Shown piece by piece: positions 48,548 through 59,893 of a stretch of DNA of 64,000 nt. The stretch is taken from NCBI GenBank assembly GCA_000934385.1, contig KN880522.1, positions 26,301 to 90,300 of the forward strand, in the 5' to 3' direction. Position numbers and translations under genes: made by a program. The number at the start of each line of letters is the position of its first letter. Position 1 is the stretch's first letter. The stretch is from Cylindrobasidium torrendii FP15055 ss-10 (taxonomy: Eukaryota; Basidiomycota; Agaricomycetes; Agaricales; Physalacriaceae). The notes under the pieces are model-generated. The model was not told where the DNA came from. It searched no databases and saw only the letters and a list, made by a program, of their open reading frames with translations.

Positions 48548-50050
48548 CTACAGTTCCGCCCAACCGCTATCTGCCGCGTCGCTCCCTGTAAATATCGCCA
48601 GGAAGAACACAATCACGCTAGCACTCAACCGCATTCCAAGCCCACGATAGAGCTGTCCCACACCGGTGTGTCGTAGCCAGCTGTCTTCCGTGGCTATCTC
48701 CTTGTCTGCGCCGGCGCTGGATCGTCTCCGGGCATGCCTAGTGGCTATGGGAAGGTCTGAACGTTCCTCGATGAGAATGTGCCAGAAAGTGTCGACAACG
48801 CCGTTATAGGGTCGTGGGCGTAGCTGCACGCATCCATTTATTGGCTGCGCCTTGCCCCGCGGCTGCACTTGCAATCGGCGGCGAATGGTTTCGAAAGGGA
48901 GGGTAAGTAGTAAGCCCATACAACCTCCTGCGAGTTCGGATAGACCCCAGATGATAGGGCTACTGTCTTGCGAAATGTTGACACCGAGGTACGATGCGAG
49001 GAGGCCCGGTAGTGCCAGTGAAACGAGAGGTCGAAGAGTAACGTCGATTATAGTTGGAATGAAAAGTTGGGAGTGGAAGTACATGGACTTGATTCCGCCC
49101 TCGTCGCGCGCAATTTGTTTGAGTGCGTCAATGGGACCGGTGTACGAACGGTACTGTGGCAGGAAGGACTGCACAATGAGCCGCGTTCGCACAAGGTCAA
49201 GGGGGGAGACCAAGAAGCCGGTGATAACGTGAGATATCACCGGGAGAAGGAGAGGTGGTTGCTGGTAAACAGATGTTGAGGGAAAGATGATGGCCTGGAG
49301 TACGTTATGAAGCACGGGTTGGAATGTAGCGGCCAAAACTTCCATTGTACAGGATGTAAGCAGTCCTATTCAAGCGTAAGCGCAGGGTTGGAATGGAGGA
49401 AACCACGGACCTTTCCATAGAGCCAGCCAGCTTTCTCCCCTAAAACGGCCGACGCGCCGTATCATACCCCAGACACCATTTGCGCTTCCCACCGGAATAA
49501 CGTATTCAAGATCATGTAGAATCCGGTGTCCATGGCTATCGACAGGCGAAGGGTGCTGGACCTTGGGTGTTCGTTCGGGGTCCGCAAAGTATGATTCGTT
49601 TTCGTTCTCGTTGGAGGACTCGCTCATCTGCACCTATGTAAGCACTCGGCAGCGAAATATTGAGGTAATGCTGACCGCGTCATCATCTTCTTCAGCTGGG
49701 GTGTCGAGATCATAGTCGTGGGACTCGCGCGGAACCCATTGCACCTGCAGCAGTGTTTTGCCAACTTCCCAGGGCATAGCTATTGCACTACTGGTATACT
49801 GCAGAATGGCAGAAGCTGCGAGTGCCCTGAGCAGTTCCACAAAGTCGAGGCCACCGGATTCGGTGAGATCCGGGGATAGGTCGAATATTGAGTTGTGGGA
49901 TGGGCGTGACGTCCATTGGAATGAAGGCGACGACGTCGAGACATTTGGGGTGTTCGGGACCAGCGCCTGTGGTGGCTGGTCTGGCACAAATGCCCACGCA
50001 GAGGTGGTGTCGGTATAAAGGTCGCGAAGGGAAGGTGGCTGAGAGGTCAT
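48548..50050 (-). CDS. UGO1: Ugo1/SLC25A46-like mitochondrial fusion protein
   Basis: Outer-membrane modified carrier protein that links Fzo1 and Mgm1 in yeast mitochondrial fusion. Start MTSQPPSLRDLYTDTTSAWA at 50050. Then come a Ser/Pro-rich cytosolic region, LLRALAASAILQYTSSAIAM and PWEVGKTLLQVQWVP, a degenerate carrier signature. After introns: HDLEYVIPVGSANGVWGMIR, TGFLVSPLDLVRTRLIVQSF (best-preserved carrier motif Px(D/E)xx(R/K)), ARDEGGIKSMYFHSQL and GGCMGLLLTLPFETIRRRLQ. It ends GQLYRGLGMRLSASVIVFFL and a TAG at 48548. The incomplete carrier motifs and long N-terminal extension fit Ugo1 rather than a transporter. Confidence 0.85.
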
Positions 50051-50456
50051 GTCATTTGTTGTGAGAGTCGTTGACAATGATAGAGGTTGATGTGGCGCAG
50101 AAGCAAGCCGGTTCTGGGTGTGTGATGCGCGACGTGGGACGATCGCAAGTGCCACAAGTGGCGCAGTGAGCGCAGTGAGCCGGTAACATTGTTTGCCAGA
50201 AAGAATACGGCGCGAAAAGCCGTAGGTCAATAAAAAATACGGCGTAAAAGCTGTAAATAATCCATTTTGCTGCTCGCACTGCCACTGCACAGCTTGCAGG
50301 CACTCCAATGGCACGCGAAGTCTGCCGGCACTTTTGGTTCCCTGACGTCAGGCAATCGACCTTTCTTCGTATTGTCCACCACCACCCCGGCTAGCGACCG
50401 CAGTTCTTAGCTCACCACTTTCTCTTACTCCTCTTCCGTTCAATCAACTGCCACCC
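50051..50456. promoter_or_regulatory. divergent intergenic region UGO1 / tricalbin
   Basis: 406 bp between divergent start codons with no supported coding sequence; it should contain both promoters. Confidence 0.45.
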
Positions 50457-53400
50457 ATGGCATCCAACGGTGCCGCCGGAAACGGCCACGACCCTGAACC
50501 GTTCGATTCCAGTCGCGCCCCGGTTCACTCGTTCGACCCAGAGGCCTCCCCTGCCGAAAAGGGCGCACAGGCAGGTCAAGCTGCCGACAAGCTCAGCAGT
50601 GTTGTACTTCAATCGCCGCCCTCGAAGGCGGAGCAAGGTCAGCCTATTAAAGTCATTCGCGCAGCAGTCTTTGACGTAGCATTCCAGAAGTCAAAGTACA
50701 AGCACCATCTCCACCCGCCGTTCCGACCATTACTATTAATGGCGCGCAAAAGCATGTTCCAGAGCAGGATCAGGACGAAGATGAACAGGACGATGAGGTC
50801 CAAGGGTCGATGCCGGGCGACATTCCCTCTAGCCAAGCGCCCCCCATCCCAGACTGGTACACGGTCGGCTGGCGTCAGGCGTCGGGTATCGACGACGCGC
50901 CGCTAACCGGGGAGGCTGCCGATGCGAAGAGCGTACTTGACCAATTCATCACCGACCAATACTACGGTGAATGGTACCACAATGCTGCCGTCATTGTCTT
51001 TGTGCGTGATTGCTATCCGTTTAAGAATTTCGCTCATCTTGTCCTGCAGGCCGTAGTCACGACGCACTTTCTCACGCGCTTTGGCTTTGGCTGGGGGTGG
51101 ATCTTTATCCTACTGGCCGGCTGTAGCACCTATTACTCCACATCTATGCGCCGTACGCGCCGACACGCGCGCGACGACATCCAACGCGAACTTGTCAAAA
51201 CGCGTCTAGGGAACGACCACGAGTCCGCCGATTGGATCAACAACTTCCTTGACCGCTTCTGGCTTATCTACGAGCCCGTCCTTTCAAACACCATCATCAG
51301 CTCCGTCGACCAGGTTCTCAGCGCAAGCACTCCCGCATTTCTCGACTCTCTCCGCCTCACTACCTTTACCCTTGGTACCAAAGCCCCCCGCATTGACAGA
51401 GTTCACACATTCCCAAGGACCGAGGATGACATTGTCATGATGGATTGGGGCATCTCGTTCACACCCACCGATGTGTCGGACATGACGCCCAAGCAAGCTG
51501 CTGGCAAGGTCAACCCAAAGATTGTACTATCTGTCCGGGTCGGCAAGGGTATTGCCACCGCCGCTATGCCCATCCTTGTAGAGGACATCACATTCAGCGG
51601 TCTTATGCGCATTCGCATGAAGTTGATGACCAACTTCCCGCACGTCCAGCTCGTCGATATCTGCTTCCTCGAAAAGCCTGTCATCGACTATGTACTCAAG
51701 CCCATCGGTGGAGAGACTTTCGGCTTCGATATCGCTAACGTATGTACCTATCCGCACGACCTCGTTGCGTTCTAAACCTAATGTCATTTTCCACAGATTC
51801 CAGGCCTGAGTTCATTCATCCGCGATATGACGCGTAAGTTGCCCCGACCCTTGAATAGCCTACGCTGACGTCGACCTGCAAGATGCCACAATGGGTCCAA
51901 TGATGTACGCCCCCAATGTCTTCACTCTGAACCTCGAGCAGTTGCTTTCTGGAACACCTTTGGACACTTCCATTGGTGTCCTTCAAGTGACTATTCATTC
52001 GGCGCGTGGTATCAAGGGCACGAAGATTGGTGGGGGGACACCCGACCCCTACGTCGCTCTCAGTATCAACAACCGCGGTGAACTGGCCAAGACCAAATAC
52101 AAGAATGACACGTATGTTAGCTACATGAGGCGAAGATCCAAACTTACATGGCGCCCAGGTATAACCCGACGTGGATGGAAACCAAGTTTATTCTCATCAC
52201 TTCCCTCACCGAATCTTTGTACCTCAACGTCTACGACTACAATGACCATCGGAAAGATAGTCTTATGGGCACCGCCATGTTCGAGCTCTCCCGTCTACAA
52301 GATGATGCGACTCAGGAAGGAATCACTTCTAACCTGCTCGTGGAGGGCAAAGAACGTGGAGAGTTGCGCTACGATATTGCATTCTTCCCAGTACTCAAAC
52401 CTGAGGATGGTGAAGACATCGTCGAGACAAGTATGCTCAACTTATGCAGTGCTTCTTGTATGCTTACTGTCTTGCAGCTGCGGGCATTGTTCGCGTCACA
52501 ATTCACCAGGCCAAAGAACTCGATGCCACGAAATCTCTGTCGGGTGACCTGAATCCGCTTGCCAAGCTCTTTTTGGGAGACACCAAGGCGCCCATTCACA
52601 CCACGAAGAGCTTCAAGCACACGCGTAACCCTGTGTGGGAGTCTTCCCATGAGTTTATTTGCACCAACAAGGGCACAGCAGTCTTGACATTCAAGGTAAA
52701 TGCTCTATTGACCTCCTGTCGAGCATTTTCTCACTAGTCTTTAGGTAATCGACGACAGAGACTTCTTCAAGGATCCTGTTATTGGTTACATGAGCATCAA
52801 ACTGGAGGACCTACTTGCGTTCAAGCAGGAGAACCTGGACTGGTTCAAGCTGAGCAACTGCCAGTCCGGAAAGCTCCGTGTTTCCGCGGAGTGGAAGCCC
52901 TTGAGTCTTGCTGGTAGTCTACATGGCGCGGACCAGTACAAACCTCCGATTGGTGTCATTCGCTTGTTCCTCGAAAAGGCGACCGATGTCAAGAACGTGG
53001 AGGCTGCACTTGGTGGCAAGGTGCGTCGTGGCGATACCCATCCGTGGACGAGCTGACGCCCGGTTAGAGCGATCCGTACACGCGCGTGCTTGTGAACAAT
53101 GTTACTCTTGGAAGGACCGAAGTCGTGAACAACAGTAATGAACCATGCCTGAACTCCGCCACTGTTAGCTGACTTCATGCAGACCTTAACCCTGTTTGGA
53201 ATCAATATGTTTACATCCCAGGTATGCTGTTCCTTCGCACGGAAGTGCTTAAGTTCTGACGTGTCCGCTAGTTCACTCCCTGAAGGAGACTGTTCTTCTG
53301 GAGGTTGTCGACTACCAGCATCTTACACGAGACAGAGGTCTTGGTACCACCGAACTCCATACCCATGAGTTGGCAGAGGAATCCGACGACCCTCTGTCAC

Positions 53401-55569
53401 CCTTCAAATCTAAAGGTGTGAAGACAGCCGTCGAAGGATTGCGACAGGACAAGAGCGGTAACATGAAGGGAGACCTTCACTACCGTGCCGAGTTCATCCC
53501 CGCCATGAAGATCAAGGGCGCCAAGTTCGCACACCACGGCAATGAACTGGAACAAGCTGTCGACGGTGATTCGGATGGTGGCAATGTTACGGACACGTCG
53601 TCTATGTCTTCCTCAGATGTTGAAGCTCAGGAAGTTCCGATCGGCGTCACAATCAGAGGACCACACAAGCAACACAAGAAGAATGTCAAGTCAACAGACA
53701 CAACTGCAACTGCAGTGTCGAACGTGGACAATGATACCTCGCCTCGTACACCGACAACCCCGTTGACACCTTACACTGCCGGTGGTACTCGGGAGGAAGA
53801 GGAGGGTGTAGAGCTCAGCCATGAAGAGCTTCTTACACATCGTATGTGCTCTGCATGTTTGTTACACTGTCTGATACTCATGAAAACCTCAGAATCTGGT
53901 GTCATTATCTTTAACATTGTGTCAGCGCAGCTCTCGAAGAAAGGGCGTATTGAGGTCCTCCTGGATGATGCGTACTGGCCGGCATTTAGCACTTCTCGCG
54001 CGCGCAGCACCAAGATGCAGTGGGACTATGTTGGCGAGGGCTTCCTCAAAGAGCTGGATTTCGGAAAGGTTTGGTTGCGACTCAACGAGGCGGATGAAGG
54101 CGACAAGGATGATATCCATGCGGAGTGGCAGGGCGAGGCGAAAGACTTTTTGAAGAACACCCTCGCTGGCCCACAGACGTTTACGCTACTAGGGGATGAC
54201 GACAGGCCGACCACTGTTACTGTCGAGTCCCGCTATGTTCCCGTCCCCGTCCAGCTCGAACCTCGTGAGAGTATCAACAGTGAGTCTTCCAATGCATGCA
54301 ATCGTTGACGCTTTAACACCTCTGTTAGACCAAGGTCTTCTCCGCGTCGATCTCATCAACGCACGCGACGTCCATGCTGCTGACCGTAGCGGCAAATCAG
54401 ATCCTTTCGCGACCTTCGTTCTCAACGACCAAAAGGTGTTCAAATCTCAGACAAAGAAGAAAACACTCAATCCCGATTGGAACGAGGAATTCACTGTTTC
54501 TGTACCCTCCCGCGTCGATGCCGAGTTCTCAGTTGAACTCTTCGACTGGAATCAAGTTGAGCAAGCAAAGAGTTTGGGAGTGGCCACAATCAAGCTCGAC
54601 ACACTGGAAGCATTCGAGGCTGCAGAAGTTGAGCTTCCTTTGGTGTCGGCCAAGCTTGGGCAGAAGGGTCACATACGTCTTCGCCTGCTCTTCCAACCCG
54701 GAATCATTGCCAAGTCGCGCAAGAACACGTCGACATTCTCGTCTGCCGGACGTGCGTTGACACAGGTTGGCGGACTGCCTGTGAATGCAGGCAAGGGTGT
54801 CTTCCATGGCGTGACTGGGTTGTTCAAGAACAAGAATAACTCAGAGGATAGTATCCCACCTGTGCCCAGTGTTCCTGCGGGACAGGCGTCACACCCGATT
54901 GGAAAAGACTTCGAAAATGTGAAGGCGTTCCCGTCGACGCCATCAAATGGGTCGCTGGATGGTGGTGCAGAGCTCGGGACGCTCAAGGTTACGGCCCAAG
55001 GCGCGAAGGACCTTTCTGCGTCGGATGCGAAGGCATACCTTACTATTCGAGTGGGTGATAGGGAGGTAAAGACAAAGCACGCTGCGAAGGGGTCAGCGCC
55101 GGAATGGTATGTGCCTCCATTTTCGTTGGATTTTCTCGCTGAAGCAGTCCTAGGAACGAGTCATTCACGATGGGTGCTGGAGCTGCGACTAGCAAGGTGT
55201 ACCTTTGGGTTCATGATCATCGCACTCTCGGCAAGGATAAACTACTTGGTGACGGTGAAATTGACGTGGGTTCTGTTTCTTCGGTCAAGAACTCGTTTAC
55301 TGACGGGACACCTTCAGATCTGGCGTCATATTCAACACACAACAGTGTCTGGTGCAGACGTGATGTGCGAGCTTCGCGATGGCCAGGGCCTGGTGAAAGT
55401 GCGATTGGAGTTCGACCCGACCGCCAACCCAAACGCAGGGCGCACATCAATGTCGTCGCCCAGCCGGACCGAGTCGATTAAGGGCTCCCAGAGGCGAACG
55501 TCTTTCGCGTCGCCATCCAGGTTCAGCATTCGCAGCAAGCGGCCGGGGACGGAGGATGAAGAAACCTGA
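50457..55569 (+). CDS. TCB: tricalbin (SMP plus multiple C2 domains)
   Basis: ER-plasma membrane tether and lipid-transfer protein of the tricalbin/extended-synaptotagmin family. After a Ser/Pro-rich N-terminus (MASNGAAGNGHDPEPFDSSR), a membrane hairpin lies at about 50990-51140 (VVTTHFLTRFGFGWGWIFIL). The SMP domain runs ESADWINNFLDRFWLIYEPV through FPHVQLVDICFLEKPVIDYV. C2 domains follow: GVLQVTIHSARGIKGTKIGG with PDPYVAL; GIVRVTIHQAKELDATKSL; GVIRLFLEKATDVKNVEAAL with KSDPYTRVLVNN; a degenerate one (GVIIFNIVSAQLSKKGRIEV); GLLRVDLINARDVHAADRSG with KSDPFATFVLND; and LGTLKVTAQGAKDLSASDAK. The C-tail is Ser/Arg-rich (RRTSFASPSRFSIRSKRPG). About ten introns. Some C2 domains keep Asp residues for Ca2+; others do not. 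Confidence 0.93.
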
Positions 55570-55885
55570 GGCGGTCGAGGGTCTTATACCCCTTTTAACC
55601 AGCGTTTACGCGCGGACCTTTTTAGTATTGCATTAGCTCTCTTTTCTTTCTCATTTTACAGTATCCTCTGTTTTGTTTGTCGCGTGTTTTCCAACCTTGT
55701 GGATACAAGTGTGCACTCACACTGCCTGCTACATGATACGGACTCGATAATCAGTTACCTTCGCCATTTTGCGGACATCAGTATGCTTAACTTAATCCAT
55801 TCGATTGTGCATAGTTCATTGAATAATCAAGTCATGTAGTGAGCAGTCAGGAAGTGGGAATAAGACAAGCAATAATTTCATATCG
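55570..55885. other. convergent 3' spacer
   Basis: 316 bp between the tricalbin stop and the WW-protein stop. No coding potential; it should contain both 3' untranslated regions. Confidence 0.45.
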
Positions 55886-56678
55886 TCATGTTCTAAGCCA
55901 GGCTGTCTTTGCAATCTTCTTCTGCTTCTTCTGCTCTTTGAAGCGGTCCTGTAATCATTGTGAGAACGGCAACTGGAAGAGAAAGATAGCAGAAACGCAC
56001 CAAATCCTTCTTAGACGGCCTCTTGCGCTTCTTCGAGTCTGGATCCTCTTCCTCGGCGCGCGCATCATTTTGCTTCTGCCATGCATCAACGTCGAAGTAG
56101 AACTGACTCATGCGCTTCGAGCGTTCGTATTCGGACATGTGCTCGGGATGGCGACCATCTTCTGCAGTGAAGCGGCCAGTGCGAGCATTGAAGCGCGCTG
56201 CGGCAGCGTATTGCCCAGACGAACCAGCGGGACCGCTCCCTAACGTTGGGTCAAGGTATGCAAGGGCGGGGTCGATGCCGGCAGCAGCAGCAGCAGCGTA
56301 GCGCGAGGTCGAAGGACCGGCAGTAGTTGGCACAGGCTCTGAAGCAGGGGCTGCCGCTGGGGTAGCCGAGGAAGACGACGAGGCGGTGGGTTCAACAGGG
56401 TTGGTCCAAGTCGTCTCTTGAGTCTTTGTGTTGAAGAAGTAGTATGCGTTATACTGGGGCGCAAATATTGCCTGCCAGTCGCCATTGGTGGCTACAGCGG
56501 GTCCGGAAGGTGGTGGAGAGGCTGCGTCGGATGGCGCTTCGCTGGAGTCGTCTGGCTGATTCTTTGGTGTGTCCTCCTTATTCTCCTCTTTCTCGGTGGA
56601 CTCCTCGACCACATTCTTGCTTTCCTCTGGATCCTCGGAAGCGCGGCCAGTGTCCTTTGGAGACGATGGGGCGGACAT
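55886..56678 (-). CDS. WW-domain protein (formin-binding/splicing-factor-like)
   Basis: Start MSAPSSPKDTGRASEDPEES, then an acidic Lys/Glu-rich stretch. One WW domain follows: GDWQAIFAPQYNAYYFFNTK then TQETTWTNPVEP, with both Trp and the aromatic pair. An Ala/Pro-rich linker leads to FNARTGRFTAEDGRHPEHMS and YERSKRMSQFYFDVDAWQKQ. The end is very basic, with a nuclear-localisation-like run (DSKKRKRPSKKDL), one intron (phase 0, gtgcgt donor), and DRFKEQKKQKKIAKTAWLRT before a TGA at 55886. WW domains bind Pro-rich ligands. The layout suggests a nuclear RNA-processing protein, but no orthologue can be named with confidence. Confidence 0.82.
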
Positions 56679-56747
56679 GATGTGATGGAAGCAGAAAGCA
56701 AGTTGGATTCAATTCGATCGTTCGTCATTGCCCTCTTCCTCTCGAAT
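56679..56747. promoter_or_regulatory. overlapping divergent promoter WW protein / LIP2
   Basis: At most 69 bp separate the two start codons, and only 6 bp if LIP2 begins at 56685. The 5' ends of the two transcripts very probably overlap. Confidence 0.5.
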
Positions 56748-57530
56748 ATGCGACTACCACCGATACAGTTTCACTACCTCCCTCGGCCCATCTCATACTT
56801 GGACGGTCTCAACTTGCAAGAAAGGATCCATGCGACGCAGCTAGCAAGACGCCGTGACGGCCAGCCGTACCCAGACATACTGCTCCTGCTCGAGCACCGA
56901 CCGGTATTCACCGCTGGCCGACGACAGAGCTCAGAAGATTTGGCCAGTGACCGAACGCGTCTGATGAATCTTGGGGCGGACTTTGTGCAAACAATGCGAG
57001 GTGGACAGTACACATATCACGGTCCGGGCCAAATTGTCGGCTACCCTCTCCTCGACCTCGGACGCAGCAAGCCCGCGATGGGCATTCGCGACTACATTTG
57101 CCGAATACAAACCTGTCTGAAAAAACACCTAAAGGAAGAGCATGGACTAGAGGCTGTCGCGAGCGACAATACTGGCGTATTTCTTGCGAACGACGCAAAA
57201 ATCGCGAGCATTGGCGTGCAGGTGCGACATCGGTTGACAACACACGGTTTTGCCATGAATATTACTCGCGAAGCTAGGGCGTGGTTTGACAATGTCGTCG
57301 CGTGTGGCCTTACCGACGTCAAGGCTGTCAGCATCCAGTCTGCGGCACCTCAACGACCAGTGACGGTCATGGGCGAAATCTCTGGGCTCGCGAAGCGGTT
57401 TGGGACGGCATTCGACAGAGATATCGAGCCGTTCAATCTGGAGGCCGACGAAGAGATTGGAAATGCGTTAGCTGAAGTGCATGATGCAGCGGTGAAGGCG
57501 GGACCATGGTCGACAGAGCCCAGGTTATGA
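56748..57530 (+). CDS. LIP2: lipoyl(octanoyl) transferase
   Basis: LipB-type octanoyltransferase that moves octanoate from acyl carrier protein to lipoate-dependent enzymes in mitochondria. The frame has no intron. From MRLPPIQFHYLPRPISYLDG it runs through ILLLLEHRPVFTAGRRQS, the signature RGGQYTYHGPGQIVGYPLLD, DNTGVFLANDAKIASIGVQV (the conserved Lys) and THGFAMNITREARAWFDNVV followed by ACGL with the catalytic Cys. It ends AEVHDAAVKAGPWSTEPRL. An in-frame ATG at 56685 would add MEAESKLDSIRSFVIALFLS. That start lies only 6 bp from the divergent WW-protein start codon, and the extension does not resemble a presequence, so 56748 is preferred but not certain. Confidence 0.92.
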   Translation: MRLPPIQFHYLPRPISYLDGLNLQERIHATQLARRRDGQPYPDILLLLEHRPVFTAGRRQSSEDLASDRTRLMNLGADFVQTMRGGQYTYHGPGQIVGYPLLDLGRSKPAMGIRDYICRIQTCLKKHLKEEHGLEAVASDNTGVFLANDAKIASIGVQVRHRLTTHGFAMNITREARAWFDNVVACGLTDVKAVSIQSAAPQRPVTVMGEISGLAKRFGTAFDRDIEPFNLEADEEIGNALAEVHDAAVKAGPWSTEPRL

Positions 57531-57967
57531 ATTTCGACCCACAAATGCAATTTGGGTTGCTCATAGCCTCGGATCCTTCCTCGTATAAATAAACCCACGA
57601 ATTGGCTCCCAGAAGTCGAATTACTTGCAAGTCTATCTTGTCCTGTGAAGGCATGCAAGTGCGTTTCATTTGTCATATGGCAGTTTAAGGTGTAGAACAT
57701 TGCGCAGGACTGATGGGTAGGTTCAAGTCAACGCATTCCGGAGGGGCGACTCTTGTTCATGGTTTGCTTGACTGCATGGTCTCCCAGTTACCACGAGCAC
57801 CACTGACCATTATGGGCGGACGCATATTTACGGTGGTATTAAAACGTCGGTCTCAACAAGGGTGCAATTCCTCCGACGTGCAAAGTAATTGATGGATGTT
57901 GAGCTACCGGTATAAGCCCACCTCAGATTTAACCAAGGGGTTGATGGCCCCTCTTCTTGAACAAACG
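57531..57967. other. spacer before inverted repeat
   Basis: 437 bp without a supported gene. The right part carries related short words (GGGGTTGATGGCCCCTC and, just inside the repeat, CCATTGATGGCTCCTTC). Whether the inverted repeat extends into this stretch cannot be tested because the other arm runs off the window. Confidence 0.4.
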
Positions 57968-58066
57968 CTATATAAGCCGACAGGCCCATTGATGGCTCCT
58001 TCCTCCCACTCTCGCAGATACCACCACTATCACTCGCGAAAATAACCCCTACCTCGACTATCCATC

Positions 58067-58312
58067 ATGTCCAACTCCATTGCCATGCGCATTCCGTGCC
58101 AGTTTGGATGCGCCCAGTGCAACGATCTCCTTGCCTTGCCTGTCTTCGGAATGGACAACAAGAAGACCACTACGACTACGAGCCGGACGACTAGTGCTGG
58201 CCACAAAGTCACCGGCGTGCGTAGGATGTGGAACTGGGGAGTCCGCAAGGCTCGCCGGATCAGGACCATTGACGAGATTCGCCCGAGCTCAAGCATCGTG
58301 TCTATTGCCTGA
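58067..58312 (+). CDS. small basic protein, 81 aa, unknown (left-arm copy)
   Basis: ATG 58067 to TGA 58312, intron-free. It begins MSNSIAMRIPCQFGCAQCND, with a Cys-x-x-x-Cys-x-x-Cys spacing, then LLALPVFGMDNKK, a Thr/Ser run and the basic helix VRRMWNWGVRKARRIRTIDE. A TATA-like TATATAAG at 57969-57976 lies about 91 bp upstream, with a pyrimidine-rich stretch between, which supports transcription. The cysteine cluster could bind metal. No family is recognised. An identical copy lies on the opposite strand at 63656-63901. Confidence 0.5.
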   Translation: MSNSIAMRIPCQFGCAQCNDLLALPVFGMDNKKTTTTTSRTTSAGHKVTGVRRMWNWGVRKARRIRTIDEIRPSSSIVSIA

Positions 58313-58483
58313 ACACTGTGTTTTCCCGTTGCACTGGCCCCTGCCGCAAGAGCTCCTCTCTGAGGTTCTGTCGACGGTCTTCAAACCTCATAGAAGCCAT
58401 CATCACCAACGCTACTATCGCCCCAACAATTTTCAAGACTTGCTCGTCATTCTCTCGTCGAACTCAAGCAGTGTGCGCGTGTT

Positions 58484-59090
58484 AGGGACCTGGGCCCGTA
58501 ATGTGTGCGAATCGAAGGTTGTCGTCGACAAGCTTCGCTCTGTCTTCACGTCCTGAACGATCCAACATCACTTTGCCGAATTCGCCAGCGTCGACTGACC
58601 CCTTCCACGCAAACTGTGCGCTGGTTGTGGTTCTGGCACCAGAAGACTTGCGTGTCGAAGGTTATCGATTTCCTGAACGACACAACATTGCCTTTCTGGT
58701 CGCCAGTGTCAGTCGACTCCTCTTTTCACGCGTTCACCGACCTCGAATCATCCCTCCTGCTCGTATGTGCGCGATGGACCTGGGCCCACAAGATGCGCGA
58801 GTCAAAGGTCTTCGTCGACGGTCACGTCCTCATGGCCTGAACGATCTCATAACATCTTGTCGAATTCGCCAGCGTCAGCCGACCCCTCCTGCGCAACCCC
58901 GCTGGGTGCGGACCCCTGGGCCTGCAATGTTTGCGCGTCGAAGGATTTGGACGAGATTTGCTCCGTCATTCCCTGAACGATACAACAAAACGTTGTTGCT
59001 CCTAGCGTCGGCTGACTCCTCTCGCTGTACGATGCACAATTGGACAACTGTTTTCGTCGACCTTCAACAACAACGATCATCGGCTCGTCT
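58484..59090 (+). repeat. four to five decayed tandem units inside the arm
   Basis: CTGAACGA(T/C) recurs at 58553, 58673, 58839 and 58974. Each time it is preceded by a (CCTGGGCCC..)AATGTGTGCGA.TCGAAGGT-like block and followed by a CGCCAGCGTC..CTGACCCCTCC-like block. Units are 120-166 bp and clearly diverged from one another. In one frame they give related peptides (TWARNVCESKVVVDKL, TWAHKMRESKVFVDG, PWACNVCASKDLDEI) interrupted by stops. An upstream LPQELLSEVL resembles the opening of an F-box, so this may be a decayed F-box-type gene. Confidence 0.55.
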
Positions 59091-59893
59091 CAAACAACTT
59101 GCATGCTTTCGCTTTCGTCCTTGGACGGACCCCATCGATCTATTCTCTGACTTGACGACAGGAAGACCCGACTCATCAACGCATTCAAGAAACAGTAGTT
59201 GGGGAGGTATGAAGGGCCGTCGAGATGATTCGCCCAAGCAAGGGCGCCTTGGCCATTCTCCGAGATCCAATGCGACTTGACCCGGACGCGGTGCGCTTCG
59301 CGTCGGCTTGGCGAGTGGGCAGATGCCCGAGTGGAAGCCTCCACTGAATCTATAGGGTGGGACCGAGTGCTCGTACGGTACCCCATCGACAGTCCCTCAC
59401 GCCTCTACCACGACCAGCTGGCTGCAAAGATCAAGAGTATTATGCTTCTCTTTTTTCCATGCTCATTTTGACCTTTAAGTCCCTAGGTTCAAAACGCTAG
59501 ACGTTTGTGACGGGCTCAAGACCTTTGTGGACAAGTCACTTTCATCATCTTCAACGGCTTTCAGCCTCCATGGCGAAGCCGAGGAGCAACTTTCGACCTT
59601 CGGCTTTGGACTTTCATTTCTTTTGGACATTGAGTTTCAGCCGTGGCGCGTTTTGGATCTTGACTTGTATGGCTGCTTCCTCGAACTTGAATTGTTGCTG
59701 TATCTCCATACCCTATAACCCCAATCATTTGCTGCCGCCTCCCACTAGTTAATCGGAGGCAGTCTTCCTGCACTGAGGATAGAAAATATTATGACCTAGC
59801 TCTAGCAGGCCAAGTGCGGCACCGGATAGTTTGGTAACTCCCACAAATAGCGGCGTGTACTATATTCGTGCACGCAAAGTAGCAGTGGTGTAC

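Larger units (their letters stand above)
57968..59440 (+). repeat. left arm of large inverted repeat
   Basis: 57968-59393 is the reverse complement of 62575-64000 with no indel: paired positions always sum to 121968, and every reading frame compared gives identical peptides. Mismatches begin at 59394, increase to 59440, and only patchy similarity remains to about 59745 versus 62320. The arm starts at a TATA-like CTATATAAG and contains the small gene at 58067 and four decayed tandem units. The mirror position of its left edge is the window end, so the true arm may be longer. Confidence 0.97.

Noticed and set aside
58501..59280. 259-codon open frame in the inverted-repeat arm (and its copy at 62688-63467)
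   Set aside because: It runs across the diverged tandem units, has no domain, competes with equally open frames, and appears twice only because the arm is duplicated. Duplication of DNA is not evidence of coding.
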